From positions 1,431,919-1,495,918 of the forward strand of contig PJRA01000549.1 in NCBI GenBank assembly GCA_016987375.1: DNA of 64,000 nucleotides, written 5' to 3'. A program made the translations under genes and the position numbers. Each line of letters opens with the position of its first letter. The first letter of the stretch is position 1. A model generated the notes under the pieces. It saw only the letters and a list, made by a program, of their open reading frames with translations. It was not told where the DNA came from and made no database searches. Source of the DNA: Brachionus koreanus. Its lineage: Eukaryota; Rotifera; Eurotatoria; Ploima; Brachionidae. Positions 23,258 through 34,431 of this stretch are shown piece after piece.

Positions 23258-24635
23258 TTTTTTATTTTTAATAAATATTAAATAAATTTCTTTAAAATTT
23301 ATTTGAATTATTTAAATTTTCTTTTTGAAAGGTGAAAGTAAGTTAACTTTATTTCTGTTTAAAATTCAAAAGTAGAAAAAAATTCTCCTTACATAATCAT
23401 ACCAAAAACTGATTTACAATGTGAACTAGTGCATAACTTTTTTTTTGCAAAATATTGAAATTTAAAATTTTCTATTGATTAAAAATCAAAATTCATTTAC
23501 TAAAAATTTTTTAATTTTAGAAATTTAATTGAAAAAATATAAAGATTCAACTAAAAAGATATTATTGAAATACCAACCTTTGTTTAAAGATTAAAAGTTG
23601 ATACATACTTTTTGCCTAAATACACCATAGCTCTTTGCCAATAAATATCTTTTGCAAAATTTAAATTTTAGATATAACCATTTGCTAAGCTCTAGGACTT
23701 TTTCTTGGTCTGCAAAAGCTTTTATACTTAAAAAATGTCGTATTATAAGAAATTATTACCTGATTGTTATTATTTAAAAAGAAAATTCAATTTCTGTATG
23801 GAATATTAAGTTCATTACAGAGGATGATAAAAGCAAGATAAAATAATTCTAATATCTTATTTTAATAATAAATAGAATATAATCAAGATTTTGAAATTGA
23901 TTATTTGGATTCGTTAAACAAAATTCTCATTTACGGATCTCAGAGTGATTGAAAAATCAGTTAAATAGCAATCGAAAATAATCTATTGAACTACTAGATT
24001 TTTTGTCAATCTATTTTAAATGGCAAGCAAAATATAATGAATTTACCCATTTTTTTTTTCTGAATTCAATATAAATTTTTGATCATTTATAGAGCTTAAT
24101 TTTGAGTTCCAAATCAAAAAAGCTAAATAAATATTTATTTACAAATGATACTGATAGTTTTAAAGATTTCATAAAATAAAGACATAGAAAATTAATTTTA
24201 AAATTAAAAAAAAATGTCAAATATATAAAAAAGAAACTTTTAATATAATGAATCAAATTATGATAAAAAAATTTTAATAAAATTAGTAAAAATACTTTAA
24301 TTCTTTTAAATAATAGAAAAAAAGCTTATAATTTTTTTAATTATGTCATTTTTTTTCTTTTTTTAATGAATAAACAGTGAGTCTGAAAGTTAATTTAGTT
24401 TTTGAACTTGATTTAAAAATGCAATATTGCAAATTGCATTTTTCTAAAATTATAATTATATTTATTCAACTCATAAGTTCTTTAAAGCGTTTATTTTTTT
24501 GAAATGAATATTTAATATGAAAAATGAATTTTCAAGCGTTATGTAAAATAATATATATTTCAAAAAAATAAATACATTTTTTTAAATTAATAAAATTTAG
24601 TTTAATTTATATAAATTTTAGAATAAAAAAGCAAA
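23258..24635. other. Intergenic DNA between CSTF3 and UQCRQ
   Basis: This interval separates divergently transcribed CSTF3 and UQCRQ and so must contain both promoters. It is very A+T-rich with no recognisable element. AATTTTAG at about 24614-24621 could be a splice or trans-splice acceptor in the UQCRQ 5' leader. Confidence 0.4.
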
Positions 24636-24887
24636 ATGGGCAAAGGATTCGGAAATTTGGCCTATGTAAGAAATCAAATTTGGTTTACTTTGTCACCATA
24701 CGAGCAAAGACCATTTGCCAAGGCTATCAAAACTGGCTTGCCAAACACTTTACGTCGCATTACCGAAGAAGCTCCATATGTAATGCCACCACTATTGCTA
24801 GGCTATGCAATTTATTCGTGGACAATTGGTGAGGCTCATCACCGTACTCGTAAAGAATACCAAATTGCCCATGGAGAGACTCATTGA
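24636..24887 (+). CDS. UQCRQ: Cytochrome b-c1 complex subunit 8
   Basis: Intronless, 83 aa (human 82). It is a small single-helix subunit of mitochondrial respiratory complex III, contacting cytochrome b in the inner membrane. The start MGKGFGNLAYVRNQIWFTLS and then PYEQRPFAK match the family pattern FGNL...ySLSPfEQRa, followed by LPNTLRRITEEAPYVMPP. One transmembrane helix spans about residues 50-67 (PPLLLGYAIYSWT). There is no cleaved presequence, as expected. A polyadenylation signal AATAAA lies at 24904, just 17 nt past the stop. Confidence 0.93.
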   Translation: MGKGFGNLAYVRNQIWFTLSPYEQRPFAKAIKTGLPNTLRRITEEAPYVMPPLLLGYAIYSWTIGEAHHRTRKEYQIAHGETH

Positions 24888-25011
24888 GACTTTATAAACA
24901 TTTAATAAAAAAAAAACGAACATTTTTCTTTAAAGAAATATTTATTAGATCAAGAAAATAAAAACTAAAAAAGAATTTCATTATTTTTCGAACATATTTT
25001 AACCAATTTAT

Positions 25012-25196
25012 TTAACACTAGAAGCACCAAACGAGTCAAAATGTGACTCGTTTTAAAATTTTTTAAATCCTCGTATCTTTTGAATGGATTTTTCAAATAA
25101 ATATATCTTTTTTGATTTATGTAGATTTTAAAATTTTATTTAAAAATAATATTAATTTTTAAAATTATTTCAAAAGCTTGGTGCTTCTAGTGTTAA
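25012..25196. mobile_element. piggyBac-like MITE
   Basis: The element is 185 bp including both TTAA target sites (25012-25015 and 25193-25196). The ends are perfect inverted repeats, TTAACACTAGAAGCACCAA on the left and its complement on the right. Immediately inside the left end a small hairpin is formed by AACGAGTCAAAATGTGACTCGTT. TTAA target duplication with a CACTAG-type start is characteristic of piggyBac elements. There is no coding capacity. Confidence 0.8.
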
Positions 25197-25814
25197 GAAA
25201 ATCTTTTTCAAAAAAGTTTCAATTTTTTAACATTGATTCATAATCAAAACAAAAAAGAAAGATTTGAATTTAATAATTTAGAATAATTTTTTTTAAATAG
25301 TATATTGGGTTTTTGTTTAATTTAAGTTTTAATAGTTAACTAGAAATTAATCAATTAATTAATTAAAACTTTATTATTTAAAATTTTAAATATTTGAGAA
25401 TAATAAAAGAAATTTTAAATTCTGATTTCGGAAACTTGTTCAAAAAGCAGAACAAAAATATACAAATTATGCTACCTAATAAAATAATTTGTATCTTTAT
25501 TGAAATTTGGTAAAAAAGAACACAATAAATATCTGAAAAAATCTAATTTTTTTTCTATCAGAGTTTTTTAAAAGTCTAAGATCAAAAACATTACAATAAA
25601 AAGCTAAAATCTTTCATCAAATTTATAATTCAATAAATAAAATGACTTTCAAAGATATTGTAAATGCTGAACTTTTAATAATAATAACAATAATATTCAT
25701 TACTTTGAATTCTAGTCTGATGAGACTTTGAAAAATTAATCACTTGAGTTCAGAATTTAAAATTCTTTTCAACACTTGAAGCATCAAAATTTGAAACTTT
25801 TAGTAAGGTTCAAA

Positions 25815-26140
25815 TCATTGAAAAATAAACCTTGTTTCGAAAAAATGTTTTTTTTTATATTATAATGTATTTTTGTATGACTTTTACATTTTTTCTCAAA
25901 ATAAACTCTTTATCTTATTCCATTACATAGTTATACCGTTTTTGATATTTTTTAACTAAAAATTGAATTTTAAAAAATAACGCAAAATCATAACTATATG
26001 AAATAATAAAAAATTATTATATCAATTAAAATTTAGAGTTTATTTTGATAAAAAATGTAAATTTCATGCAAAAATACAATAGTTTAGAAAAAATATAGAT
26101 AAATACATTTTTTCGAAAAAAGGTTCATTTTTCAATGAAC
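25815..26140. repeat. Long foldback (inverted) repeat
   Basis: A left arm at about 25815-25934 (from TCATTGAAAAATAAACCTTG through AAAATAAACTCTTTAT to CATTACATAGTTAT) is matched by the complement of a right arm at about 25990-26140 (GTTCATTGAAAAATGAACCT, AAAATAAACTCTAAAT, TTTCATATAGTTAT). The loop is about 55 nt and the right arm has a roughly 20-nt insertion relative to the left. It may be the core of a MITE; I could not find a target duplication. Confidence 0.65.
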
Positions 26141-26432
26141 TATCTTTTGAGTATTAAACGTTTTATTGATAAGAAGAAAAATTATTGATTTGAGAAATAA
26201 ATCTAATTGTACAATAATATTTATGAATGAATATAGATGTTAATATAGAGGCTAGTTAATATGGATGCTGGCTCGCGAGTACAAATTGGTACTATTGCGA
26301 AATTTTCAGAGAAACTTCTGTAAAAATAAATTTTGAAATATATATATTTAAAAATTTTCTTTAAAATGAAATTACTTTTTGAGGTTATTATAATTTTTTT
26401 ATAACAGTTTTGAATTAAAAAACGTGAAAAAA

Positions 26433-26454
26433 TGCTTGGTGCTTCTAGTATTAA
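26433..26454. mobile_element. Orphan piggyBac-like right end
   Basis: CTTGGTGCTTCTAGTATTAA, ending in TTAA at 26451-26454, matches the right end of the MITE at 25193-25196 with one change. It is either the true right end of a larger element beginning at 25012, or the remains of a second copy. Confidence 0.6.
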
Positions 26455-26583
26455 GCGAAGCTAATTCATTTGATTAATTTATTTAGCTCAATTATTATTT
26501 TCAACAAAAAATAAATAAAACAAAAATATATACTTATTTTATTTAAAAAAAATCAAATTAGATATAGATTAAAATAAAAAAAT

Positions 26584-27709
26584 TTAAGCCAATTTTTGGG
26601 ATAAAGTCTGAAAAAATTGATTCTCATTCTCATTTAGACTGGCTACATCAATTTGTTTCAGATAATCAATTGGATATTTTTCATTCTGTATATAAATAAA
26701 AATATTAAGTACATTAAGAATTTAATTTAACAAAAAAACTTACACAATCGTTAAGTTTAGATAAAAGAGGACTCTTCTCTAGCAAATAAATTGCAATGTT
26801 GAAATATTTACTTTCAATAGCTTTATGTAGAGGTGATTTACCCTGTTCATCTCTATAATATAAATACCATTTTTTATCGACTTCTTTTTCTAACGATTCC
26901 AAATTATTCGATTCTATATGCGTCTTAATTTCTTTGATCTTTTGCTGGAGGGCAGGTAAATTTGTAAAAATTTGTTCAGCTTGTTTTTCCATACCGTTTT
27001 GTTTCATTTGATCAGCATTTCCATATTTTGCTTCAATTATTGAAAAAAGCTCATTAAACCCAAGCAAGACAAGATCATTTAGCTGCTTGTATTTTTCTTG
27101 TGCAACCAAATCCCAAATATACTCATCAATTTGTTGAACGTTTTCAGCTAAACCAAGTTCGTTCGCAACTTCTCTGGCAGTTTTAAATTTTTGGTTTCTA
27201 GCTGCAGGACTATAATTTTCTTTAAGCAAAACGCTAAGATTCGAGCCTGCCACTGCTGCTTGCTGATGGAGCTTTGTTTCACCAAATTCTACCAATTGGT
27301 CTTCTTCTTCAGCGAGAGAAGGTAGAGCAGGTGCAGTATTGGCAACCTCTTCTTTGCGCTTTGCGAGTTCTTCTAAATCTTTTTTTCGTTTTTCTTCAGC
27401 CTCTTTTTCACGACGCAATTCTTCTTCTTTTTCTCGAAGTTCTTCTGCTTCTTTTTTCATTTCTTCTTGGCGTCGCTCTTCTTCTTCTTTTTCAACTCTA
27501 AGCTTTTCTACTAAAACGTTGTTTTCTTTCTCCTTTTCGGCCTCACGATTGTTTTCGACAAATTTATGCAAAAATTGAGCCAAATACTCAACTGGATCAA
27601 CTGGACGTTTTTCAACTATTTCAGCCAAGCCTTTGCTTAGTGCTGGTCCGACAGTTCGAGCTACATATTGGGCTTCGATTGTTGTTGGAATCTGCTGAAA
27701 TTTTGGCAT
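26584..27709 (-). CDS. Dpy-30 motif / coiled-coil / ankyrin protein, probable ciliary
   Basis: Two exons, 26744-27709 and 26584-26685, joined over a 58-nt GT-AG intron (phase 0), giving 355 aa. The N-terminal motif GPALSKGLAEIVEKRPVDPV followed by EYLAQFLHKF (residues 17-46) is a clear Dpy-30/RIIa-like dimerisation motif, as in DYDC1 and several axonemal proteins. A long Glu/Lys/Arg coiled coil follows (about 50-120). Near residues 295-317 KSPLHKAIESKYFNIAIYLL is a single ankyrin-like repeat. The last exon encodes NEKYPIDYLKQIDVAS and the end FFQTLSQKLA. Dpy-30 motifs dock on amphipathic helices of AKAP-like partners; an axonemal or radial-spoke role is plausible but inferred. The exact orthologue is not identified. 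Confidence 0.8.
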
Positions 27710-28205
27710 TTTCGCGGACTTATAAGTAATAAATTAATAAAATAAAATTATATTCGATTTAACTTAGCTACAATTAAATTTTGGTTGCCATGGATAATTT
27801 ATTAAATTCAAAGTAGCTTTTTTTGCTATTCCAAGTTAAATTTTATACATTATTTTATATTTTTTTATCAAAAAAATATTTGTTAAATTAGTTAATTATA
27901 TTAAAATCATTAACTGCTAGAATTCGCTCAATCATAAGTCTTTCATCATCATAAAATTTTTAAAAATGGAATCTCCCATCCTTCCAATACTTTTACATTA
28001 TGCTTTTGACTTTCATCTTTCAACCATGTTCATTTTTTCATTATTTATTTATTCATATATTTGTTTTTTGTACCGAGCTAATGGTCCTTCAGATTGAAAA
28101 AAAAAATAAATAAAAAATAAAGTAAATTTAAAATAATAAAAATAAAATAAAGTAAATATGATTTAAAAAAATAGATAAATTAAATAGAAAATAACAGGAT
28201 ACATA
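27710..28205. other. Intergenic A+T-rich DNA
   Basis: Promoter-side flank of the Dpy-30/ankyrin gene. It includes an A-rich stretch with AAATAAAGTAAAT-type units near 28100-28160. No exon or terminal repeat is visible. Confidence 0.4.
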
Positions 28206-28350
28206 TGTTACACAGTGGAGTAGGATATTCGATTTATTGTGATTCGAAACATTCCTTATATTCATCCAGCAGTCTCACAACCAATGGAATAGACTCAATC
28301 CTGTCCCAACATACCTCTCACTCAGCTCAAAAAGTCGATTTTAGACTGAT
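28206..28350 (-). repeat. Inverted copy of a coding-like repeat also present at 30493-30646
   Basis: Read on the minus strand this segment matches 30493-30646 on the plus strand over its whole length with substitutions and small indels. Shared words include TATGTTGGGACAGGA, TTTCGAATCA, and the ends CAGTCT and TGTAAC. In one frame both encode related peptides (IPLVVRLLDEYKECFES here and IPLVIRLEEEYKAGFES there). It is a second, oppositely oriented copy of the same repeat family. Confidence 0.6.
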
Positions 28351-29509
28351 TAATTATGTTGGAAGGAGTATCATATTTTAGACTCAGAATATATCAAACT
28401 GCTGAATTTTGAATTACTTGAAGCTTTTTTGCGTTAAATTGTGAATACGAACTTAATTCAAATTAAATTTGTTATTTTTTCAAATAACTGATTGGATTTT
28501 CTAGTAATTAATGACAAGTGTTCTACTTTTAATATTTTTAACAGGAACTATTCTACAATTTTGTAACCAAAATTCGTTCGATTTCATTAAAAATATGAGG
28601 AAAATTCCACTGTCAAGCAGGCCTTTTTGGAAAATATTAATAAATTTAAATCACAGAAAAGCTCAAAATTGATTCCAACTTTGATTGAAAATAAAAAGGA
28701 ATTAAAAACGGATAGAGAAAAAGAAAAATGTCTTAAAGAGATACTTTTTTCAACATTTAGTCCAAACTCTGATCTAATAGATACTGATAAGGGAAATGAC
28801 ATATTTAATTTTAATTCTGAATTTTTCAAAAATTACAATTAACTTAATTTCAATGATCCTACTTCCTCGCATTAAAAAGACTAAAAAGTGAATCAGCTTC
28901 AGGTGCTGACCAAATACATAACCTTATGCTAAAAAATTTACCCAAAAATTCATTATGAGAGATCTTAGAACTTTTTAATCTATCTCTTCGTCTAGGTATA
29001 GTTCCCAAATCATGGAAAGCTGAAAACATTATTATGATTTAAAAAAAGGCTCTATTTCACAAGATCCTTTTAACTTTAGACCAATCAGTATAACAAGTTA
29101 TCTAGAAAAGTTACTTGAGTGTATAGTTTAGTCAAGACTACAATTTACTAGAACAAAATTCATTTACTTATCCAAGAGCATGTTTTTAGATCTGGTTTTA
29201 GGAAACACCGGTGAACCTCCGATAATCTTTATTTTTCGATTCAGAAAATTGTAGAGTAATTTAAAAGAAAGAAAAGAGTTCCCTTTTCTTTGACATTTTT
29301 AAAGCCTTCGATAGGTTTGGGTTTGGCATGAAGGCCAAATTAATAAATTGATTAAATTAAATTCACCACACTACTTAATTAACTAAATTAGATCCTTCTT
29401 AGACTCTAGGATATTTAAAGTAAAAGTAAATGACAACTTGAGCGATGAATATCAAATTACTGCAAGTGTTCCTCAAGGCTCAATTATCAGTTCTTTTTTA
29501 TTTAGTATA

Positions 29510-30381
29510 TAACGGATGAGGCATAAGTAAATGGACAGAAATTAAAAGCGAATATCTCAAAAATTAAAAATGATATTAAGTTATGGATTTTTGTATAGGG
29601 TTAAGAATTTATTTTTTAATAGAATTAAGATTTTTAAATAAAGAAAAGACTCCATCGTGGCCGATTTTTCTGAGCTTTGCTTTGACCCCCACCATAAGCG
29701 ATTTCATAAAATTTAAGTCAAATTCCTTCAACTTCAACTCAATGCGGCTAATCAGCTGCTGCTCAGTTGAGGCTTGCCAACCTCCCTCGTAAACTTTCTC
29801 ACTTAAACAACCCCAAAAATTTTCAATTGAATGCGCTTGAGGAACATTTGGCGGTTTACTTATGTATGAATGGGAGAAGTCGTTTATTCAAGCATTCGTC
29901 GATATAGATATCGGAATTGATGGCAATTCTCTTACTGTCCGGACAAGAAGACTTGTCATATGTGTAATATCCGGCATTTCCCGCCATGTTGTCGCCCGCA
30001 AAATTTAAATATTTTTCGTCGTCCAAATTCTTCTTTGTAGTTGTCCAGGTGGTTGGACGACCGGTTCTCTTGTTGTCCTTTGTCGGCCCTCCATTTTTTT
30101 GAATACGGTTGATGGTATTATATATTGTACTTCGAGCGATTCCTTGCTTTGTAAAGTGCGTCACAAGGTCAGATTTTTTCATTTGTGAAATCATATTTTT
30201 GACGGCTTTTCGAAAATTCTCTCGTTCAGTCACAGAAAGTCCCATTTTAAAAAAAATTTTTTGCAATATTATAGCTAATGATTAGTAGTTAATAAAGATA
30301 AATATAATAGATCATCTGATCATTTGCATAATCTGGCAAGTAAACTTAATTTTTGTCCATTTACTTATGCCTCACCCGTTA
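29510..30381 (-). mobile_element. Tc1/mariner-type transposon inserted in the LINE
   Basis: An 872-bp element bounded by inverted repeats: TAACGGATGAGGCATAAGTA and AATGGACA on the left, and the complement of the right end TAACGGGTGAGGCATAAGTA and AATGGACA. TA dinucleotides flank both ends. It splits the LINE between its PQGS motif and its FADD motif, so it inserted after the LINE arrived. It encodes a broken transposase on the minus strand (separate entry). Confidence 0.9.
29609..30245 (-). pseudogene. mariner-type transposase, internally deleted and frameshifted
   Basis: The reading frame starts MGLSVTERENFRKAVKNM at 30245 with a helix-turn-helix region (TKQGIARSTIYNTINRI) and a GRPT linker. 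It then jumps to catalytic-domain pieces LDDEKYLNFAGDNMAGNAGY and AINSDIYIDECLNKRLLPFI, where the frame stops near 29856. In another frame the C-terminus follows: PPNVPQAHSIENFWGCLSEK to the stop at 29609. The central stretch between the first Asp (DDEKY) and the usual second Asp is mostly missing, while the last acidic residue (IENFWG) survives. The copy cannot be active. Confidence 0.85.
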
Positions 30382-30492
30382 TAAAAATGATATCCCTAAT
30401 AGAAATAAAACAAATAATGGATACTCTCTACTTTTTGCAGATGATCAAGTAACTTTTTTTTTTTGACGAGGCTTTTAACAAACTTAAATTAC

Positions 30493-30646
30493 TAACAGTC
30501 TCGAATCAATTTTTTGAGTTGAGTAAGAAATATGTTGGGACAGGACCAAGTCATTCATTTCATTCCATTAGTTATCAGACTGGAGGAGGAATACAAAGCC
30601 GGTTTCGAATCAAGAAATATCGAATACTCGACTCCAATTTGTAACT
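30493..30646 (+). repeat. Coding-like repeat, partner of the inverted copy at 28206-28350
   Basis: This lies within the LINE downstream of FADD and reads, in one frame, MLGQDQVIHFIPLVIRLEEE and YKAGFESRNIEYSTPICN. GGTTTCGAATCAAG at 30600-30613 also resembles a tRNA B-box. It matches 28206-28350 in inverted orientation. Confidence 0.6.
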
Positions 30647-30720
30647 GCTACCTTACTATTTTTTCCTTTTTTCCTGAGCCATCAGATAATTATAAAATAG
30701 AAAAAAAATATTTTTAAATA

Positions 30721-31229
30721 AATTTATTTTTAAAAAACAATATAAGCCTTTTTGTAATTCTAAATTTTAAGTCATATTATGCATTTAAATTAACAGAATA
30801 AAATCAAAGTGATATGTATAATTCTTTGTTTATTTAATTCTAAAAAAATTAATAAAGTTTATATTTTTAAATTTTTGTACAGTCAATATTATGTTAGACA
30901 GCATATGACTAGAAGAGCAATAGCAAAATAGATTTATGTTTTATTTTATCCAATTACTCTTGATTTACGTATAATAATTTTAATCTAGGATTTTTAGATA
31001 AAAAATAAAACTTTTAAGAATTAGAATGATAAGACAGTAAAATAATTTTTCAATTTAAAAATTTATTCAAATTCCTAAATATAGAGACTAAATAAAAAAG
31101 GTCATAGAAAAACAGTATTTTTTAAATGAAATAATTTTCTTTAGATTTTATTATAATTTCAATTTAAAATTCAAACAAATTTCAAAAAAAAAATTTAAAA
31201 TACAAAAACTTAATAAAATAATGGATAGA
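30721..31229. other. 3' flank of HMGCR
   Basis: A+T-rich DNA between the LINE remnant and the 3' end of HMGCR. No exon or repeat is recognised. Confidence 0.4.
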
Positions 31230-34200
31230 TTAAAGATGATTGTTAATTTTTGTAGAAAACGCTTGGCTAACCAAATTAATAGTCGATCTATTGTATTTCA
31301 TATGACTATTTACTAAATGACCACTGGCCAAAGCAGACATTAACGATAACTCACCAGCCATAACTGCTGATGCCACAATTTTTGCCAGATTGGAAGCATT
31401 TTGTCCGGCATTCTCGTTTGCACCATGAACACCAAGCAATTTGAGACATGATGACTGAGCATCAAGGATTGTTCCTCCTCCCACAGTTCCAACTTCAATG
31501 GAAGGCATTGTACATGATATGTATAAATCGTCTGAGTTTACACATTCCATCCATGTCAGACAATTGCTACTTTCAACAACCTGAGCCGGATCCTGTCCAC
31601 ATGCAATAAAAACTGCTGTTACTATATTTGCAGCGTGAGCGTTAAAACCACCTATGCTTCCGGCCATTGCCGAGCCTACCAAATTTTTTGTCAAATTTAA
31701 ATCGACTAATTCTTTAACACTTGTTTTTAATACTGATTTGACAACATCACCTTTCACAATTGCTTCACACACAACTGATTTTCCTCTACCTTCAATCCAG
31801 TTTATGGCCGAAGATTTTTTATCAGTGCAATAATTTCCACTCACACTTTTAACACTTGCATCCGGAAAATGCTTTTGCAATTCAAGCAGAGCTTTTTCTG
31901 AACCTTTACTAAGCATATTCATACCCATTGCATCACCTGTTGTTGATTTAAATCTAATGTATAAATATTTTCCGACTATACAGCATTTGCACGATTCAAG
32001 CTTAGCAAATCGACTGGTCGAATCAAACGCATTTTTGATAGAAGAAAAATTATCTAGATTTTCAAGCCACTCTTTTGCGTCAGCCGCCCTCATTGCACTT
32101 GGGAATTCAACTAAAGGAGCTCGAGTCATTCCATCAGAGAGAACTCTAGTAAAAACTCCCTGAGATGACGAAAGAGCAGTACAGCCTCGGTTAGTGCTAG
32201 CCACCAAAGTCCCTTCAGTAGTAGCCATCGGAATTTGATAGCATTTACCATCGATTAAAAGAGGACCGGCTATTCCCAACGGGACTGGAACGTATCCAAC
32301 CACATTTTCACAACAAGAGCCAATTATTTTTGAATAATCATATTTTTCGTATGGTAAGCTCTTAAATGTGTATTCTTGGTTCATTTTGATCTCAATAACT
32401 TTTCTGCGTATGCACACAGCACGTTCAGGATTTTTAAAATAGCTCTCTAGTTTATAAATGGGAATGTGTTTTTTAAGAACCAAGTCAACTATTTGGTCTT
32501 GACTGAAATCTTCCAATAGCCTTTTTGGATTTTCTTTCATGTATCTAAGACACTCTTCAGTACTACAAAAAAAATTTTGTTCTGTTTCAGCAGTTATTTC
32601 GCTTTCTGTATTTGCTTGCTCGGTTTGACAACTTACGCTGTTTTGGTAGACCATTGTTTGACACTGTGAATCTTGCTCTTCATTTCTTTTTATAAATTTG
32701 GTCGAAAATATATATATTATTAGTGAAATGAGTAAACAAGATTCGGTGTAAAGCAATAATTTATCTTTTGAATCGATATGTAGTTCATTTTGTTCGTGTT
32801 TGCCACTGGTACTATTCGAATGATCTAGAAATAGCCATTGTATAATTGAATTTTTTTTAAGTCTTAAATTTTTTACTTGATGTCTGAAATTCTTTGTCAT
32901 TAAAAAACTTTAATTTTAGATGAACACCAATTAGAAATAGAGTCATCAACAGCTTAACATAGACCAAGACTGGATTCTTCAGCGAATTCAAAGCTGTTAA
33001 AGGTGTCGTATTGCTAGCTAATTGAATTTCGGATTTTGATTTTTCTAATTTGTCATAATTTTTACTTTCGTTGGTTGATTTAAACTAAAAATTTTAGAAT
33101 AAAACATTTAAAAATTAATATTTTAACTTTTAAAGGCTAATTTGAATCAATTAAATAAAATTATTTAATTTTTAATGCTTAAATTTTATTTAAAATAAAA
33201 TAGTTTTCAATCAGGCAATTAATTATTTTTATCTTATTTATTATTTATTGAAATTAGATAAAATTTTTTGGTTATTTTTTATATAAGCTAAACTCATCTT
33301 TTAAGACTATTTAATAGAAAACAACCAAAATATTAATGAAATGGCTAATTTAAAACACTTTATTTTCTCTTTGTAATTTAATATTTTTTTAAAAGTCTAC
33401 TTAATTTTAACCTAATTTAGTTAATTTAGTTATCAAATTTTGACTCTAGAAACAAAAAAATGATAAGATAGCAATTGGATTTTTTATTACGATTAAATTT
33501 AAGGTTTCCTTTCAATTATGTCTGTCAATTTTTATTTTTAAAAAATCATATAAATTTTTTTTTTTTTAAAAAATAGCTTATGAACATTTTACTTTAAATA
33601 ATACTTAAATTTTTCCTATTAAAGAAGAATAAATTTAAATTTACTTGAAGAATGAGAGAGAGTAGAGCCGGAAATATGGTTAATGATATCAAAAAGTTTG
33701 AGGCCAGCAACAAACAACCAAATATTGAAAAATTTTTAATCTCTTTCGATTCGCTTAAATTTCCCAATGCAATCAATAGGATCATACAAAATGTGTCTAA
33801 ACTTGAGCTTGATGCGCATGATGCCAAATTTTGGACTACTGATTTTTTTGCTTCTTTCAAATTTTTGATCTCGAATGCACTATTAAATATCAAATTACAC
33901 TTTTTTACATCAATCAACAGTAATGTATAAATAACAATGTCTCTATTAATAAAGAATTAATTCTAAAATTTTATTAATTTTTTACTTCGATTTACACAAA
34001 AAGGATAAAAGAATTGGATATTTCGAATTTAAACCAACTAAGCAATGCGTTGTTTAAAATAATACTGGCAACAAGAGTGACCATAATGGAAAAGACTATG
34101 AGCAAAGAAAAGTACTTAAAAATATATTTTAAATTATTTTAAAATTACAGAAGTTAAATTTTGAATGAATTTTGTGAAGTTTTTTCAGCTGAAAGAGGAC

Positions 34201-34431
34201 ACAAATGAAAGCAATACATCTTAATAGCATTAAAAATGAGAAGTTTGAGCTTGGATCAATGGCGGGAATCTTGGGCAGCTCGTTATCCGGTTTTGTTACA
34301 TTGGTTGTATTCGACAAAATTGATAAGCTGATGCATATCGATATCATAATTATAATAACCTCAAACGGATTGTATACACTAGCTCCGCTGAACAATTTGA
34401 ACACATCACTAAGAATTTTTTGACTTTCCAT
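31230..34431 (-). CDS. HMGCR: 3-hydroxy-3-methylglutaryl-CoA reductase
   Basis: Five exons: 34149-34431, 33996-34095, 33645-33942, 32877-33084, 31230-32824, all GT-AG with consistent phases, giving 827 aa (human 888). It reduces HMG-CoA with two NADPH to mevalonate in the ER membrane. The N-terminal membrane domain is recognisable ([37 protein letters not shown] corresponds to the sterol-sensing region). A short linker precedes the catalytic domain. Catalytic features are all present: [17 protein letters not shown] with the catalytic Glu, [20 protein letters not shown] with the Lys, ACGQDPAQ with the Asp, and [15 protein letters not shown] with the His. The Ser of YNRSTINL aligns with the AMPK-phosphorylated Ser of animal reductases. 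Introns are 52-53 nt except intron 3 (560 nt). Confidence 0.95.

Larger units (their letters stand above)
28580..30720 (+). mobile_element. Decayed non-LTR retrotransposon (LINE) with reverse-transcriptase remnants
   Basis: Several frames hold parts of a LINE ORF2. At 28620-28840 the linker before the RT is seen (LIPTLIENKKELKTDREKEK). From 28865 RT motifs follow in order: SASGADQIHNLMLKNLPKNS, LFNLSLRLGIVPKSWKAENI, then FDIFKAFD, then VPQGSIIS near 29470. The catalytic box FADD lies at 30434-30445, after the mariner-type insertion. Stops and frameshifts are frequent, so it is dead. The pattern is that of the Jockey/CR1-like clades; the exact clade is not settled. The 5' endonuclease part was not recognised. 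Confidence 0.8.

Noticed and set aside
26714..27578. Plus-strand open frames of 75 and 79 codons opposite the Dpy-30 gene
   Set aside because: They are antisense shadows of the Glu/Lys coiled coil, giving Phe/Leu/Ser-rich peptides with no motif.
33652..34423. Plus-strand frames at 33652-33930 and 34205-34423
   Set aside because: They are antisense to HMGCR membrane-domain exons, which have matching splice phases and family similarity.
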